Below, piece after piece: positions 32,200-47,700 of a DNA stretch of 64,000 nt. Source of the stretch: Tubulanus polymorphus (taxonomy: Eukaryota > Nemertea > Palaeonemertea > Tubulaniformes > Tubulanidae); the NCBI RefSeq assembly GCF_964204645.1, contig NC_134028.1:24340153-24404152 (forward strand), given 5' to 3'. A model generated the notes under the pieces. It saw only the letters and a program-made list of their open reading frames with translations, had not been told where the DNA came from and ran no database searches. Position numbers and translations under genes: made by a program. The first letter of the stretch is position 1, and the number at the start of each line of letters is the position of its first letter.

Positions 32200-34660
32200 A
32201 ATCTAACTAATTTCCTAAAATTCAATGAATGATAAATGAAAATCCCGTCATATCAATATCTACGAATCCAAAAGATCAATTTTCGTTTATCAATGCGAGA
32301 CGGGATTTAGTCTAATTCTAGTATGCGAGAGGCTGAATATCTAGATGAAAATGAACAGCATTAACTTCTATACAACATTATCTACTCAGGAAAGAAAAAA
32401 ACTAATAGAAACTATTCTGACACGTGGAAAATTACCAACAAAATACAATACAGAATAAGAGGGACCGTTTTCTATTTCACGATCAAAATGAACTTTTGTT
32501 GATTGAGTCGTCCTTTCCGGTTGAGGTTACTGGTTGCACGGGGTCGTCGTTCTAACAAGGTCTTGTCTGGCAATGGAACACGAGAGAGAAGCTTCATCTC
32601 ATCGATCGCGGTTAGATAAGTTTCCTATGATCTATTAGTACAGTAATTAAGACGCGCTTACTGTTACTCCATTCGTTTATCTACGCTACAAATACCACCG
32701 GCGGAGAAACCAACCCTAACCTCTCCCGCGCCGGCCAGAAGCGTCTATCACCCCAATATACACCCCGGGGTCACGCCGTTACGCGTATTGAAGACAAGGC
32801 CAAAGGCCAGAAAACCTTCGAGTCTGAATTAGTTCGTTTAAGGGCCTTATTGCAACAACGCCCGTAAAAGATAAATGTTTGTGAAAACCCAAGCTAACCT
32901 CATTTTGGTTTCTTTGAGGATAGAATTTAGTGAGAACTGCGAATCTGTCAGAAAATAAATGGTTTAATCGTAAACTAGTGGTTTTAACTTTTACACTGTT
33001 TTTATCAACGATGGGTGAATCGTTTATTGGTTTGTTACGATGCGACGGAAAAGGCAGAGCGTTTCAGACGTCGTGGTGGGAAAAAAGGAGTTATGACGAA
33101 ATGTTATACACCTGTAAATACGAGGTGGAAGACGTTACTGACTCTATAGCACTCGGTTGAATGGTGGAAGCGTGCATCACCTGGTGTATCTGTGAGTGAA
33201 CCTGGAAACTGGAAGAGCAACATTGTGGATTAGCACTGAAGGCTACACGGATATCTGACCCAATAGAAATGGATGCGAAGCTTACAGCGAGATGAGATGT
33301 GCTGATGTTACTGATGTTTGCTGCTGTTCCTCTTTAACACGCACGCTAACCAACCGACGCTTGTTTCAAGACACACGATTTTGATATCGGCGCAGATATA
33401 AACTGACTATCTGGACGTAAAAGCTGCGCATCTATTATTGAAGCCGCTACAACCGATCGAAAAATGGATTATCGCAACAGTGTCGGATATACTTGCCGGA
33501 TTAACTTGTTTGGCTTAGTGCGGAGATAAGCGTCCCGGCTGGCTATACGAGCCAGAAGCACAAACCAGATTCCCGTAAGGCAAATACACCACGCAATCTC
33601 TTGGACCATTTCGATCCTGTGAGTTCAGCGTTCTGTTCATCTTCCACTTCAACGAGTAGAATTCGAACTACAAAAACTGCAGATATTGCGTCGACGCGAG
33701 TTTTTTGGATATGATGGCGTCTGTTCGTATTGGGATCCAGTTTGCCCCCTTTTACAGTAAAATCAGGAAGTGCCGTTGGTTCAGTCATATCCCAGGCTGA
33801 ACCGGACGACTCTCTCAGCGCGACGGATGTCCAAATCTGCGCCGTCATAGTTGCCGCTTAACCCGGCCGGTGCTGTCAACGGTTCGACTGCCGTCATCGG
33901 CGACTGTGTCCCGACCACAACGCGTGAGCAAGATGGCTAACGGGCAGCCATTGTATACTTAATAGGCGAGGAAATCACCGAAATCTCTCAGTATCGCCAA
34001 AACCTTTCACGCCTTATCTCGCCCTCGACAATAGGATACTATAAACACTATAAACACTGTTATATACGAAATCATATCAACAAAAACAACAACAGTTTTT
34101 CAATATCGGATATATTTGTGTATATGTATTATTGATACGAAAACGCAAACAATTCTCTGAATATAAGGTAAGTAAGTTCGTAGAAATATTTCTTCATGAC
34201 GGCGGTTCCGTACTGTGACGACGAGATAGATTCCGTATGAATATGTATGTGCATTTTTCTTCTTCTCAGACGTTTTAGAAAAAATGACGGGAGATATTCA
34301 TGTACCAGACCGTCATCGACTGAAGTTCGGATCGAAACTGGGTTACTACTAATTTCAACTATTTAATTAGGAACCCTCGACTAAGCGATTTGTTTACGTT
34401 GCGATGTTATTTTCGAAGAATCGAAAACTACTTAAGCTCCGATCGAAAACTGTAACGACAATTTGTAAGCAACTATATAGAAAAAAGGTTAAGTCGAATT
34501 CATCGACGTCACATTTGTATCGGCCGCATACACCTAATAAAATAAACTCCAGTTGTAACGGAAATTAACATCGCAATTTCGAACTTAATATTTTGATTAT
34601 AGGATTTTCTTTGATTTCATACATTGATTAGTGAGTTCTATAGAAACTCGTTAACTATAC
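32200..34660. other. No confident gene; one open stretch at 33543-33848 (minus)
   Basis: A GC-richer patch with a 101-codon minus-strand ORF (MTAQIWTSVALRESSGSAWD and onward). It has an ATG and no stop, but no recognised domain or flanking exon. The rest shows only short ORFs. Confidence 0.35.
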
Positions 34661-34661
34661 G

Positions 34662-34833
<172 letters not shown>

Positions 34834-35463
34834 GATGTTGATGAAGTGGCTATAGGCAAGAACTTGTGTTCGGTTTATTTAAGATGTTGTCGCCAGATAT
34901 ATCGCTATTTCAATAAAGATAACGCCCATATAACGTTCCCGTACAGATACGCTTTATAGATAAGGATATAGTGCGTAGTATGAGTGAGAGATGTCGTAGT
35001 GGTTCTAAAACATATGTATATTTCATGGATAGTACCATAGGTAAACGTTCGGCGTATTTTCTAACCAAACAGTAGAATCCTGAACACCCACTAGGCACTG
35101 TTTGTAATAGGCCTGAAACCTCGGGGCATAACAACATCATCGTATAGCTTAGCGGCATTTTCGGTTTGAATTTATTCAATCGTGAGTTTTTGCAATTATT
35201 AGCGATTGGGTGACGTGGGCTTGCGAATTGCGATGCTCTCGAAACTATAGTAGAAGTATATATAAAGCATAATAGAAATTTTAGTTAAATACTCACTACT
35301 TCATTAGATATTTAATAAGTAAATTATGGTATATATTAGTGATTAGTAAATAGCTGATTATTTCGTAAATAACCGATTTTTCCAAATATAGAATAAAGAT
35401 TTGTGGATATCAATATCGATTGAAGATGATACTCGAATTGAATAGTAAAGCCTTCAAGTCCAA

Positions 35464-35650
35464 TAAAGCCCGACGCCACAGGAAAACGCGCAATAATTAG
35501 ACGCACGGAATCAACCACGTTTGATCTAGGAAACATCGTTCCCGAAACTATGTTCTCGTAAACGCACACGACACGACACGGGGAAACGCTCGGAAACATG
35601 TTTCTATCTTCTGTTTCCGTGTTTCCAAGCGTCGTGTGCGTCGGGCTTTA
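35464..35650. mobile_element. MITE, GCCCGACGC-terminus family, complete copy
   Basis: Termini AAAGCCCGACGCCACAGG and GTCGTGTGCGTCGGGCTTT form an inverted repeat; the inner part carries GGAAACA and TGTTTCC blocks. It is bordered by TA-rich bases, and a TTAA or TA target duplication is possible but not certain. About 187 bp, with no coding potential. Confidence 0.7.
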
Positions 35651-35659
35651 ATTGTGGGA

Positions 35660-38210
35660 CGACAATCGATGTTTAATACGGAATGTACGTAAAATCAGGG
35701 ATTTCATCGATCGTAGGAAACAAGATATCAATTCAAAAATGCCATCGCGCGTACTGTTCGCAATTCGCCGAAAATATATGATCTGGCATATTAAGGCGAT
35801 AGCGTTAGATTCTTGACATTTTCACCACGCGGCGGGAGGGTTTGCCGCCGATGAATTCATTGGAGAAATAAGTGAACGGGTCAGACGAAGCGGTTACACA
35901 TCTACTGTATCATGTATTTTTATAATGTGATTTACACTCGCAAATAGATAAGAAATACCACGAAATACATTTGAACATATTCCTACGAAGGGTTCTTTGA
36001 GTGCATCGACGCCGAAACATGTGTTCGTTTTTCAGAATCACGATACTCGGAAGCGCTTTTCACTTTTCCAGAACGATATTCGGGAGCGTCTTTTCGGTCC
36101 GATACCATCATAAATCGATTTTCTCGCGTTCTTTATTACGCGCAGTCACGAATCAAATGAATTCCATGCGAAATTCCTTACAACCAACTAAAAGTGACCA
36201 AGCAATTCACATTTTTTGGTACAATTCATAAAATGGCGAAATCCCCTCTTATTTTTTGCTTGATGAATTTTGCTTCTTAATTGAATTATATGTTGGGTCC
36301 CTTACAAACCCACTACATCGTCGTAAGATGTAACAGAGGGTTTGATTTTGAGATCGAAGTACAGATTTAGTTGGACGCTACCTGATATTTTAGTTCCAGT
36401 TCATATTAACAATCGTGACCATTTGGAATCTAATGTTTAAACCCTGGAACCAGAATTCCTTAAATCCAATATTCATCTATTCAATATGGAATTCCCAGTC
36501 AATTCATGGTAGGGCAAAATGGTTTTAGGTTTGAATTTGAAAAAAAAGAATAACCCGTAATGTAAAAAAGCACGAATAATGACGGTATTACTGTTTGTTT
36601 CATAAGACATTTTTCCAAAAAAGATGAAATACGATGTTACGTCATGAGGGGCCGTTTCGATATTAATTCGAGTCGTTCCGTGAAACGGGCCCCAGGTCTG
36701 TACGCGTGTTTATTTATAACATTTCCGATGCGAAAATATCCCCCCTGACAGACACTTACTATTCCACGCGTACCATTTCAACTCAACAAACGTTGCATTT
36801 TCTGAATGGGAAGATTTATTCTTGAGATTCCACACACTATAGCGACATTCCACGCAGAAGCGTCTGACTTTACAACTTTCAACACTTAACATTTACCGTT
36901 TCGACGTTCGAGATAAGACTTTTTTAAACACGGGAATTATTAGGCAGTAAATAAACTCGAAGTCATATTATACTCTATCATAAGTCTTTCGATAATGTCT
37001 GACGTTAATTTGATGAAGGATATAAAATCTACGCGTAACAGCGTGTTGCGTCGATGTTAGACGAAGTTGATCTATAGCCTGATTTAAGACTAGTCGTAGG
37101 TGTGTGTGTCTACCCAGGAGACGACGGTCAACATCCACTCCCGGGACGCCAAATCAACATCCACCCCCGATATAACTGCCTAAAGTCTCATAATTAATGA
37201 CGAATAAAGCCACCGTTTTCAGCCGATCATCCGAACGACGCCCACGCCTTGTAATTTCCGTTCGTTTCGTTCTTCAAATCTTCCGCCATTTGAAGGGCAA
37301 TGTAATCACGATGAAGTTTACCTGCTGTCTTATAAATTATAAAACAACGAGTTGATATTGGTTTAACGTTCATTTACTATAGAACGAAAATAAACAATCG
37401 GATTCCGATAGTGAACGTCTTTTCAGTTGTCGACGGTGGAACTTCAAATACAACAAATTCAGTCGCCAGCAGCAGCGCCCTCAGGACGAGTTTCTTTTAG
37501 AGAGCTTGTAACCGATATCATAAAATTTACGTTCTCGTTCGAATTCCTACAAAAAAATTCTTCCATTTCCTTCTCTTCTCTATCGTTATCTGCCTTATTT
37601 CATTGGGTGTCTACGTCAGCGGCCTTTAAGGCTCCGCAATTCAATTCAATCCAACGTTTATTTGCTCCATATAAGAAATAGATTAATTTGAGCATGGATG
37701 ATTATTCATATTCTTCAGTAAACAAATGTTCATTTCATGCCGGAATACATTAATAGCGGACTACATCGAGGGAAAAAGAAATTAGTGGGTGTAGTTTTAT
37801 CGCTGTTTACTGGCTGCCTTATGTATTGGCCATGCGTGGAAAAGCACTGTCATTATTTGTAAATATTTCTGCCGTTTTAGATTTTTTCCGAATTTTGTGT
37901 TACTGCTTTTCTATGAAATATATATTTTATCGAACTGAATTGAGAATTGTGGAATTACTGGGTATTCTAATTACTCATTACTCTTATTCTATGAGTCTAT
38001 GAGATTTTGGATTCCAGAATCAGGAATACCGCTGAAACGATTATTTCAATACACTGAAACTAACAGCGATCATTAGGTTCATTCGGAAAAATCTATTCAA
38101 AACTCCTGATCAATCTTGCGCACTATTCAGTGTCCATCTTTTTTCAAATTTCCTAAACCATATATGAACTGCGATAAAATAACGATGCCAATTTTATAGT
38201 AAATTAGTGG
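35660..38210. other. No gene recognised
   Basis: Short ORFs only. A stretch near 37420-37500 follows a fair acceptor (CTTTTCAG) and is open for about 85 codons, but has no recognisable content. Confidence 0.4.
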
Positions 38211-38213
38211 TGA

Positions 38214-38330
<117 letters not shown>

Positions 38331-38339
38331 TTCTCCTTG

Positions 38340-41300
38340 TATCTTGTCGTTATCCGGCATCGTGAGTCGTCATTTAAAGATGCATTTATCTTGTATAATC
38401 GGCTGGCGCTCTATATAGTGTTGGTCGGGCAGACATACAGACAGATTGTATAGATGCGAAGGCACTTGTCTAATTAGTTTGACCGATGTAAGTTGCTCGT
38501 TGCCGATACGTCGGTACAACTATTGCATTGATTGATCGATACGCTCGATCAATCGGTATTGATTTCATCGAGTCCAGTCTTTCATCTTACCGCTTTCGAC
38601 CTCGGATGTCTATCTAACTCACAGGTTATGGCTGGCTATTCATCTGTCGGCGGATCAGAAGCTCGTCTTGCGCTTCTGATTCGACGTCAACCGGTGCACA
38701 CAGTTCACCTCAAATGAATGACCCTTAACCTTCTGTTACAACAGTGTGTTAACCCGAAATACGACCGGATTTTCAATTTCCAATTATGCGCTTCGATTTA
38801 ATCGGAGAATTCTGAAGATTCGCATTGATTCATTTAACTCCACCAGTGTTCTCAAAATGCTGGAATTCAAAAAGGGTTACATTATGACGACGTGGCTGCT
38901 GCAGTAGTAAGGCTTTTGATCTCTCAAAAATACAGAAGATCTACGCTAAATTTTAGTATAGTCTTCCATTTTTCACATTATTTGTTGGCTCAATACATTT
39001 CAAAGCAATTATCAGCATTGATAACCATTGGTTGGGGTAGCAGATTTTTAATGAGGGGATTAAGGATTTTAAGAGGGCTGAATGTAAAGACAAAAGGTGG
39101 TGGCCGCCCTTCTACAACCTGTTGTGGTGAACACTGACTCCACTTTTCAAAGTCTAAGCCCCTGCTCTGCTTCACTTCCGACAGATGTGATGAATTTATA
39201 AGGAACATGGTTAATAAGATAAGAGATTAATCTCTACTTCAGAGGCTTCAGCCAGAATGGGGGTTTTATTCTGTTTCGTGGATGCGTAGAATTAATTCCG
39301 ATTTGAAGCTCTGTTTTCTGGAAGTTGACTTTTTTTGTTTTCTGGAATTTGATTTTTTTCCACTTCATTTATCACAGTTACAAATATCCACTTCATTTAT
39401 CACAGTCACAGTTCGCATCCATAATCTATACTCTAGACATACTTCTGCTATTATTTGTACAATCATTGGCATGAGCTTCCACACTAGCTCGTTTAATTCA
39501 TGGGCGAAATCAATAAGAATCGATAAATCCGCATGAACTGTACAAACCCCCTTGAAAGTTTACTGTCGCCCTGAAGAAAAATAACACATATTTTGCATGT
39601 TATTATCGACAATGAATGATATAGTGTATTATTAAGGATCAGTCAAGTTGTTTTGAATTTGAATATATCGATAATTGAATCGAACTGAACGGCAACCAGT
39701 CTAGCCTCAATATTGATGACGTATGGTACTTCCGCTCGAAATCCATTATTGGAAAATTGAATTAAATTTGTTAAAATTAAATTTATTGAATAGAAAATGA
39801 AATGTAATCAATCAAAAAAATAAACGCTAAGATTCGCAATAACTGTTAATGATATTTTGAAACGTCAATGTTGATGACGTAGTACACACATCGACGCACA
39901 CAGAGCCCCTTAAATAACGCATAGTAAGTTATCAATGTGAATAAACATTATTGTAACGGTTTCTACGGCGTAAGAAACTTCAATATTTCGTGGATGAATA
40001 TTACTATTAAAGATACCATCGTGGCGATCATCAACGATTTACGTACGTTCTATGAATGGAAGCACTTAAACTATAAACACTAACTTAGAAACTGTTTTAG
40101 TTAGTGTTGTAAAATCGCCAACGAGCTTCAGTTGTTGTAACGAGCAGGTTTTAGTGCGAGTTTGCGGTGTTCGGAGCGGTTTTCTATCCCGATCCAGGCA
40201 CAGCGTCGATTATTTACTAGAACCGGCAGTGTTGTTGAAGCAATCATGTTTCGGTGCTGCAAATGGCTACGATCCAGCAGTTCAACTTGACTAGGTTGTT
40301 TACTTCACGTCTTATGCACAATCTACCCACGGTCGACCGAATATTCAACAAAAATCATTATGCAATCGTACAGGTATCCCGATGTATTGCGAATTCCAAT
40401 TTCCATTCAGACAATACATATAACATGTATATACGTGATGTATACTAAGTATACTAAGGTTGTCTATGCAAAATCTTCTAACCTCCAGTGCACTTCACTC
40501 GATGCATCTCCACGATCATCGAGACTTGTCTCGTTAGAGCCGGTTTTCTAGAAAGCTCGTAATATTGGCGATATTCAATGTATCCCACCTAATCAAAAAG
40601 ATTCCACCGCTTTCACGAGCAATATATAGTAATTACAGATAAAATACATCGAATATTTATTTTCTCATAACGTAACCTCTTTCACGGGTGGTATATATCT
40701 ATAGCACATGTATCGCTTGCTTATTAAGATATTTACTTTGTGTTTGTAGAGATTCGTTTTTCTGTATTCGTCAATATCTAATTTTTGTTGTTTCGAGTTG
40801 TTAGATGTAAAACCACCGCGCTTCTGGTGCTGCTATTGCCAACAATAATCTGCTCATTCTATACATCATTATCTGGTTCCGCAGTTCGGATTAGAAGCCG
40901 CTCGCGACTTTGAATAAAACTATAGTTGTACATATACAATTAAGTTTTTCTTTCTTAACGGGTCCCAGTTCTCGGTTATGTTTGACTCCGGAGTTAAATT
41001 CATTTTCAATTTGTTAAATCAAGGCCTACAGTAAATCAAACGTTTATTGATCCCCTAAACTCAGAAGTGCCGTGAACTGGTGTTTAGTGCAGTTTATACA
41101 AACGCTTACTTTTTATATTATTTTTATATTTTCCCTTCCATCCGTTCATCTGTAGAGATATGAAATCACGTTTAAAAAGAACTTCCTGCAAAAAGTCAAA
41201 TTGAAACTAGCAAATCTTTCATATCTATCCTACTTATATCTTGATTTCATTTGTTCGCACCTTTGACATTAATTTACGTTGGCCAGTCTTAATAAAATCA

Positions 41301-41755
41301 GATTAAAAATGCTATTCGTTTCGTTCATTTATGATCGCTTAAAACGGAATTAGACGAATCGGATTTCACTCTGATTTATATGCAGTTGAATTTATACTGG
41401 AATTTAAATTTTCACAAAAACGTCTCATGCAAGAGCTCGGGTAATAGAGTAGTTGTTATTCAACCGTGTAGATTTCTCTCATCCGTTTAATTTCGCCTAT
41501 CGCTTCTGTCATAAACATGCTCTTCGTAAGAGTTTTTGAAGCCCATTGTTCAAGGCTTTACTGCCGAATATGAAACTTCGTGCATTCGGTCGTATACATA
41601 ATTATAATATTGTCGATATGTACGTATACTTTTTGTACTATCATGAAAATGAATGCCCAATGAATATCTGGGTATGATTTATAGAGCTTAAAATGCAAAT
41701 ATAAATTAACGAGTTGCACACGATTGAAAATTTTATGTAATAAATTCTTATTTCA
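38340..41755. other. Upstream region of the NDNF gene; no coding exon seen
   Basis: A small tandem repeat (ATCCACTTCATTTATCACAG, two copies) lies at 39360-39408. GC-richer sequence at about 40080-40371, ending CGTACAG|GTATCC, could be a leader exon for the NDNF gene, because an acceptor (TTATTTCAG) ends at 41756, 11 nt before its ATG. This link is a guess. Confidence 0.3.
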
Positions 41756-41767
41756 GTTTAGAAAATA

Positions 41768-44700
41768 ATGGATGGTTTGACAATGTGCTATAGATGGATA
41801 TATGCAGTGGGTTTCCTCGTTTTACTGATGCTTTATGAACGAACGCGGGCGCAGATATTTCCCAGCAAGGACCAGAAACGTTTTCATCGAAATCACCCAG
41901 AGATGTTCTACGACAGTAAGATTCTACCCGACGGCATTGAAGTAACTACGTATCTATTCAGAGGAGAAACGCAAAGGTAAGGACTCGATCTGTTGCTCTT
42001 GAACGCGATGTCATCGTTTGTTCACGCCACGATTTTTGGTTGGGGCATCTTCACCCGTCAAGGGATTCGAACCCACTACGCTGAAGCTGTTCGCCGAACC
42101 CCTTGACCTCACGAGTCGTTGGAGTCGTTACTAGCCGACCAGAATCCGGTCGTACCAATCACAGCGCTTGTAACAAACGACTTTAGGCTTCTATTGGTTT
42201 TCCCGTTAAATAGACCAATCAGCGAACGTTTTACTGAACAAGGGAGTATTTTGCAAATCGATATATGACGTCATACGCAACAGCGCCAGTAATGAAATCA
42301 TGCTTCGTGAGGCCAGGGGGCTGGTGGAAGCGAGTTCGGGAGTGATACCTGACCCCTGGCAAGCGAGGATGTGGTTGGGGTATAATATATCATTCGTTCA
42401 AATACAAACCACTCCTAAAACCTATACGGCATTTTGAATTTACTAGGTTTTCAAAGATGGTCATGAATTAAGTCCAACGCACATGATGATGCAGGGAAAC
42501 AGGGAAACACAGAAAGGACCATTATTAATGCTGTTTCCGAAAACATGTTTCTCGTTTCTCGTAACGCTCAAAAACGTGTTTCCCGCGTTTCCCTGCGTCG
42601 TAAGCGTTGGGCTTTCAAACAAACACGTGTAGCTTATATATAGACTAACGTTTTGAGGATTTAGAAAGGACAAAATCCTGAAATGGGGAATGTAAAAAAT
42701 TGATCTGCCATGTAAATATGTTGTTTTTGACCGAGTCGTGACGCATTGTGTACATGATTTCTACACTGTGTTGTTAATCACATTATTCTGAAACGTCTTT
42801 AGAAAAACTTTTCGAAACGTACTTTAAGATTCTCTTCAAATCTCCAGCGCCGTTAGTTTCAATACAATCAGCGAAAAAAGCGCTTTTTCGTCGATGATCG
42901 AGAGGGGTAAAATTACTTGAAATTGGGACTTAACAAGAAAACTGTTTGACATTTCGGTTTTCGCTCACAGATATCGGTTTCGTGCACCGTTTGAGATGTG
43001 TTGTTTATCCCAGTGAAGCCGTTGTTAATTGCATACGATCCAGAATAAATGTTTTCAGTCAAATACGAGACAACGAACCCGCAGACAAAATGGGCCACAT
43101 TGCCTTGACCTTTTGAAATGGATATCATGAATTTTAGTCGTTATAAATGGAGAACCTCAATTATGCATCATCTGTCTGGGTCCCGAGAGATGTTCCGAAA
43201 GCAAACCTCTTCGATTGTCGGTGTCAAATATAAGAATCTTTTTTTTGCATATTTTTCAATTTTGACTCCTCTGATATTTCTTCGACTAGTCTTTACATGG
43301 TATAAGTATATAGATATTTCTCTCAGTATCGGTGATCCAGTTATCCGAGGAGGCTACATTCATTTCGACGTGGTCAACGTTCTAGCATGTGAAGTGTTGT
43401 ATACACACATTACTGCCATAGTCCCGCGGTTTCATCGTTGTTGCTTGATAGTCACGTGCCCCTCCTTCAAGTCTTGGTGACCGTCGGGTGAATTTTCACT
43501 TGGAAAATAAACAATCGCGAACCTGCTTTAAACGTAATAGCCAAAAGTAATAAGTTAAACGAGCCAGGGTTTTTAAGGGTGGGGGAGGGGTTGGTGAGTT
43601 GTCTGTACCATCTTCGAGAGATCATCTCATAAAAATGTAACATTGATTTTGGTATCTAACGCTATGAAAATAAAGAATAGGAGGGACACTTTCCAAAGGG
43701 GTGGGTGTTCATGCACCCAACAGCAACCCTTTCCTAGATCTTCGCTTGCCTATGGTAAAAATCTAATCTAAATGAACTTAACTAGAAAGCATACAGTTTA
43801 TTTCGTGTAATCTTGATCGTGGCTTCGAGACTGATTTTGCGTTGTACGATTAGTCATAGAACTAAGATGGACGTAACTGGTATCGAAAATGAGCTTTCAC
43901 TGCTTTCGCTATGCAATTGTGTAAAAGATCGAGAGTCCGCTTTAAAAGAAAAACAGGAAAGTGCGTAAAGCGGTGTCGTTGACAATGCGAATCAAATTGA
44001 AAACGTTAAGAAGTGAACAGCTGAAAACCACTGATCTCGCAAGTTTGTTAAACGACTCCCAGTTGTAGTATAGACATCGTGGACACTATCCCGCTTATGT
44101 CATTCGCTCCCGGGTCTGTGTGTAGAAACTTTCGTCTGGATTCCGTTTAATTATCTGTCAATCTCGAACTATATTACGCCATTCCCAGTGTCACGAAGGA
44201 CAAGGCCGCAAGCGACGGATCAATATATCGACGCCGCGCTACCCGACACTAATCTTATAGATACAGACACAAGTGGACCATTTAATGTTTCTATATTAAT
44301 CAAAATTTATCCATCGGAGATAGTTTTGTCAGTTTTATTCGACGATAGGCAAACAACTCGATAACGGCGGAGTTCATCGATTATAAATTGAGTGCAGCCG
44401 AATTTTATGACGAATAGATTAACGGATAACGAAATAGAACTGAACATGAACGACAGCGTTTGTAAAATAAGTGGTCAGGAACAAATTGAAGCTTACTCGT
44501 CTAGACGGTTAACTGATACAAGAGCTATTCTTTTTTTTTCGACCATCCATCTTAGTTTCTGTTGGTTTATCGTGTACTTCTCGAACTTATTTAATTTTCG
44601 ACGTATATGTTTCAACTGAAATTGTTAATTGTCTCTTGGTGAGAACCTAATTGACTGAATCGCTATTATTTTTCTATCTGGCACGAGCAGTTGAAGCATT

Positions 44701-47700
44701 CGAGGTTGAAAGCGAGAGTCGTTCGTGATTACAGAATTTGTGTCATCATTATTCTAACGTCCGAAATGGACTTACTTGCCCCGGAGCATCCAGTGCTAAC
44801 GGGGCAAGAATCGATGTCACTGGAGACAGTCGCGTCTTACTCGAGAACGAATTGGAGCCAGATCTCGTGACCGACCGCAACGCGACACACTCTTACCGAC
44901 ATTATCATTCGTCGAAAATATCTTGAGCACAGGCAGCTTTATCGAGAAGTACCCGTCGGAACCCTCCGAAAGTACCATAAGTACACCGGCGCTACAGAAT
45001 TGCATCATAGCCCTCGAGATGTACACAGACGCCTTGGCAGGTAACAACCTGTTGAATGCAGACAGTGCTGGGATAAAAACATTCAACAAAAACCGTGGAG
45101 GAGATTTGAACAGTTTCTTCATTTGTCGAAAATAGCGGAACGTTAAACAAATTAATCGTTAAAGCGTGTGTTAAGAGCTATGTTTAACAAGTCGAAGGTG
45201 TTGTCGGCTTCGTTACTCGAAATAGACTAACACGGCGATTTGTCCATGAGTCTATGGAGAACTGGGACCTTGATGGGAGATAATCTTAAGGCCTACCTCG
45301 TTTATCAGCTTTAGATTAATATAAAACTGAAATAAGAACCATTTATCTAGACCTATTGTTTCGGAGGTACAAGATAGCATAGCAGAACTTGACTATTTAG
45401 CAATGCTCAAAGGACAACCACCCTTACACGAGTACAGATTATCTATTAATGCTGCTACGCGCTCAGAAGATGGAATTCAAATTTTCGAAATGTGTTAAAC
45501 ATAAATGATACTTTGAAGAAAAAGTGCGTTTGGTGAACATTTCGTGAATGTTTGCGTTGGCGGTTCACGTGTGCGTGACATATGTTGCGATCAGTAACGT
45601 TGAATTATCGTGTCGTGAATTATCGGGCAAAACCTCAACCAATTTCATCTACATGTTGCGCTATTTGAAGAACAAGTCGCTATGAAGAAAACAATGAGTG
45701 TAGTGAAATTTCGAATTGTTTGAGCCATTCTCAGTCACTAATCCCATAGTTTTTTTTCTTCATAAGTGTACTTTTTCTTCAATTGTATTACAAACAGTGG
45801 AAACCAATCTTTTTCTCGATTAACACGTTTTTCGGTAGCCTAAGTTTTTTGTTCCGGGGAGCCCTCCCTAACGTATACGAAGATATCCATCTCCCCACTC
45901 GACCCTATGAACATCGTAAATTACTTTAAGTGCACTAAATTTTCTTCCTTCATAAATGAAACTTATCCATTAAATGGTCCCAACATGGTTTTCCGTGTTG
46001 TTCTTCCAGCCGACTAGTGTTTTCTTGATATATGGCCGCTGAAACAAGACTTCTTAACTATTCTTAGTTTAACTCAGTGAAAACAGCCTGGGATTTCTGT
46101 TTGTTGAGGTAGAACGGTGAGGCGGCTCTGACCTGAACACCCAGTGCGGGGGCGAAGCAATAAAATTGACTAGATACATTTTTTCAATGTTTTTGAACGA
46201 ATTTCGCGAAATTTTTTCGACGATGTTCGAACCCGGACGTCGTTTCCTCTCTCGCAGTTGAAGCTTTAGTTTTTGCGTGTAGAAGTCATTCAATCCTTCG
46301 AGTATCATGTCTTATTCTGAAACCATTTGAAACTAAAAATATACTCCTAATTGATAAACAATTAACGGGCGCACGTGCGAGTGATAAAAACCTGAGACCG
46401 AAACATACCATAATAACGAATCGTTCCTTTCATACGATGTTTACGTTAATGAAATTGTTTCCTCTTGATTTTGTCAAACAATCGTTACATCTTTACGTCG
46501 TTCGGGCAATTTTCTAAATCACCTTTGATCCGATGTGACCGCAAATATGAAGTCGGTTATGTAAATGTGTCTATCATCACGGTGTCAGTATAGATACAAC
46601 TCTGATGATGGGATATTGTACTTTTAAGGTTTATTTTCTGCATTTCGTTACATGTCATAATATGAAGCATCTAACTTTTAAAGAGGCCGTGTGCTCCCTG
46701 CATATAGTTATCAATATTTAGATGTAAGCGATGGTAAGAGAAACATTATGTGATGGTGACTATGTTGTTGTCTTTGAACAGTAACGCATTTGTTATTCTA
46801 TAAATTCAAGGCAGGTGTCGTGTCATAGTATCAGATGCCTTCGATGTCAGATGCCTCTCACCCCCCACACCAGCAATAGAATGGCGGATGAAGTGGATAG
46901 ACATAATGCGGCTGCTGACCCTTCCCTTGCCATTAATCCTGAGATATATGAAATGGGGGGTATAAAATAAGGCGAGGCTTTTTACTTTATGACACCGGAA
47001 TCCAGTTCCATTGTTCTCGCAAGATTTAAGAAGTCAGTTCTTTTCAAAAGTTTGTAACTCTAAATCAAAATAACCGGGAACTAATGAAACTGGCTGTGGG
47101 GTCGGGGGAGGTTTATTGAAAACAAATATTATTATTACAGAAACATCTAGGAATTGATTGTATGTAATCATTACAAGCCGAACGATTTGACCTAACGTTG
47201 AACAATGTTTGATTTCAGGCGGTTCCCTTTATCAGAATTCCGAACAATTTTGAATTTGTCGAAATAAATTCGAGTACGCATAGCGTTAACTATCAGACAA
47301 TAAACAAATGCTTAAAAATTAACCGTCGATTTTTACTTGATTTCACAGTCGTATCTTAATTCAAGATGAAAGTTTGTGATACAAACTAACGTTAAACGGT
47401 ATTTGTTCGGTGATAGATTTGAAAAAAATAACCAACAAATCATCGAACGCGACGAGCACACAGGAACTAACGATGATATATGCGTTGGTAAATGTACTGA
47501 TGGTTATTTTCTTTGGATAAACGAATACTGGACAAATGTGTGGACACTGTTACCTTTGTAAACACGAGCACACGACTGATGTTCTATAGATTAATGCTTT
47601 CTTCGTATTTGCAGGTATTTTTTCATCGTCGAGCGCAATACACCGGTGTCAATCATAGTTACACCATGTACAGCTCCGGTCCTGTTCAAGCTTTATCTAA

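Noticed and set aside
33543-33848. 101-codon minus-strand ORF
   Set aside because: Open and with an ATG, but no domain, signal peptide or splice partner could be identified, so it is left as an unassigned open stretch.
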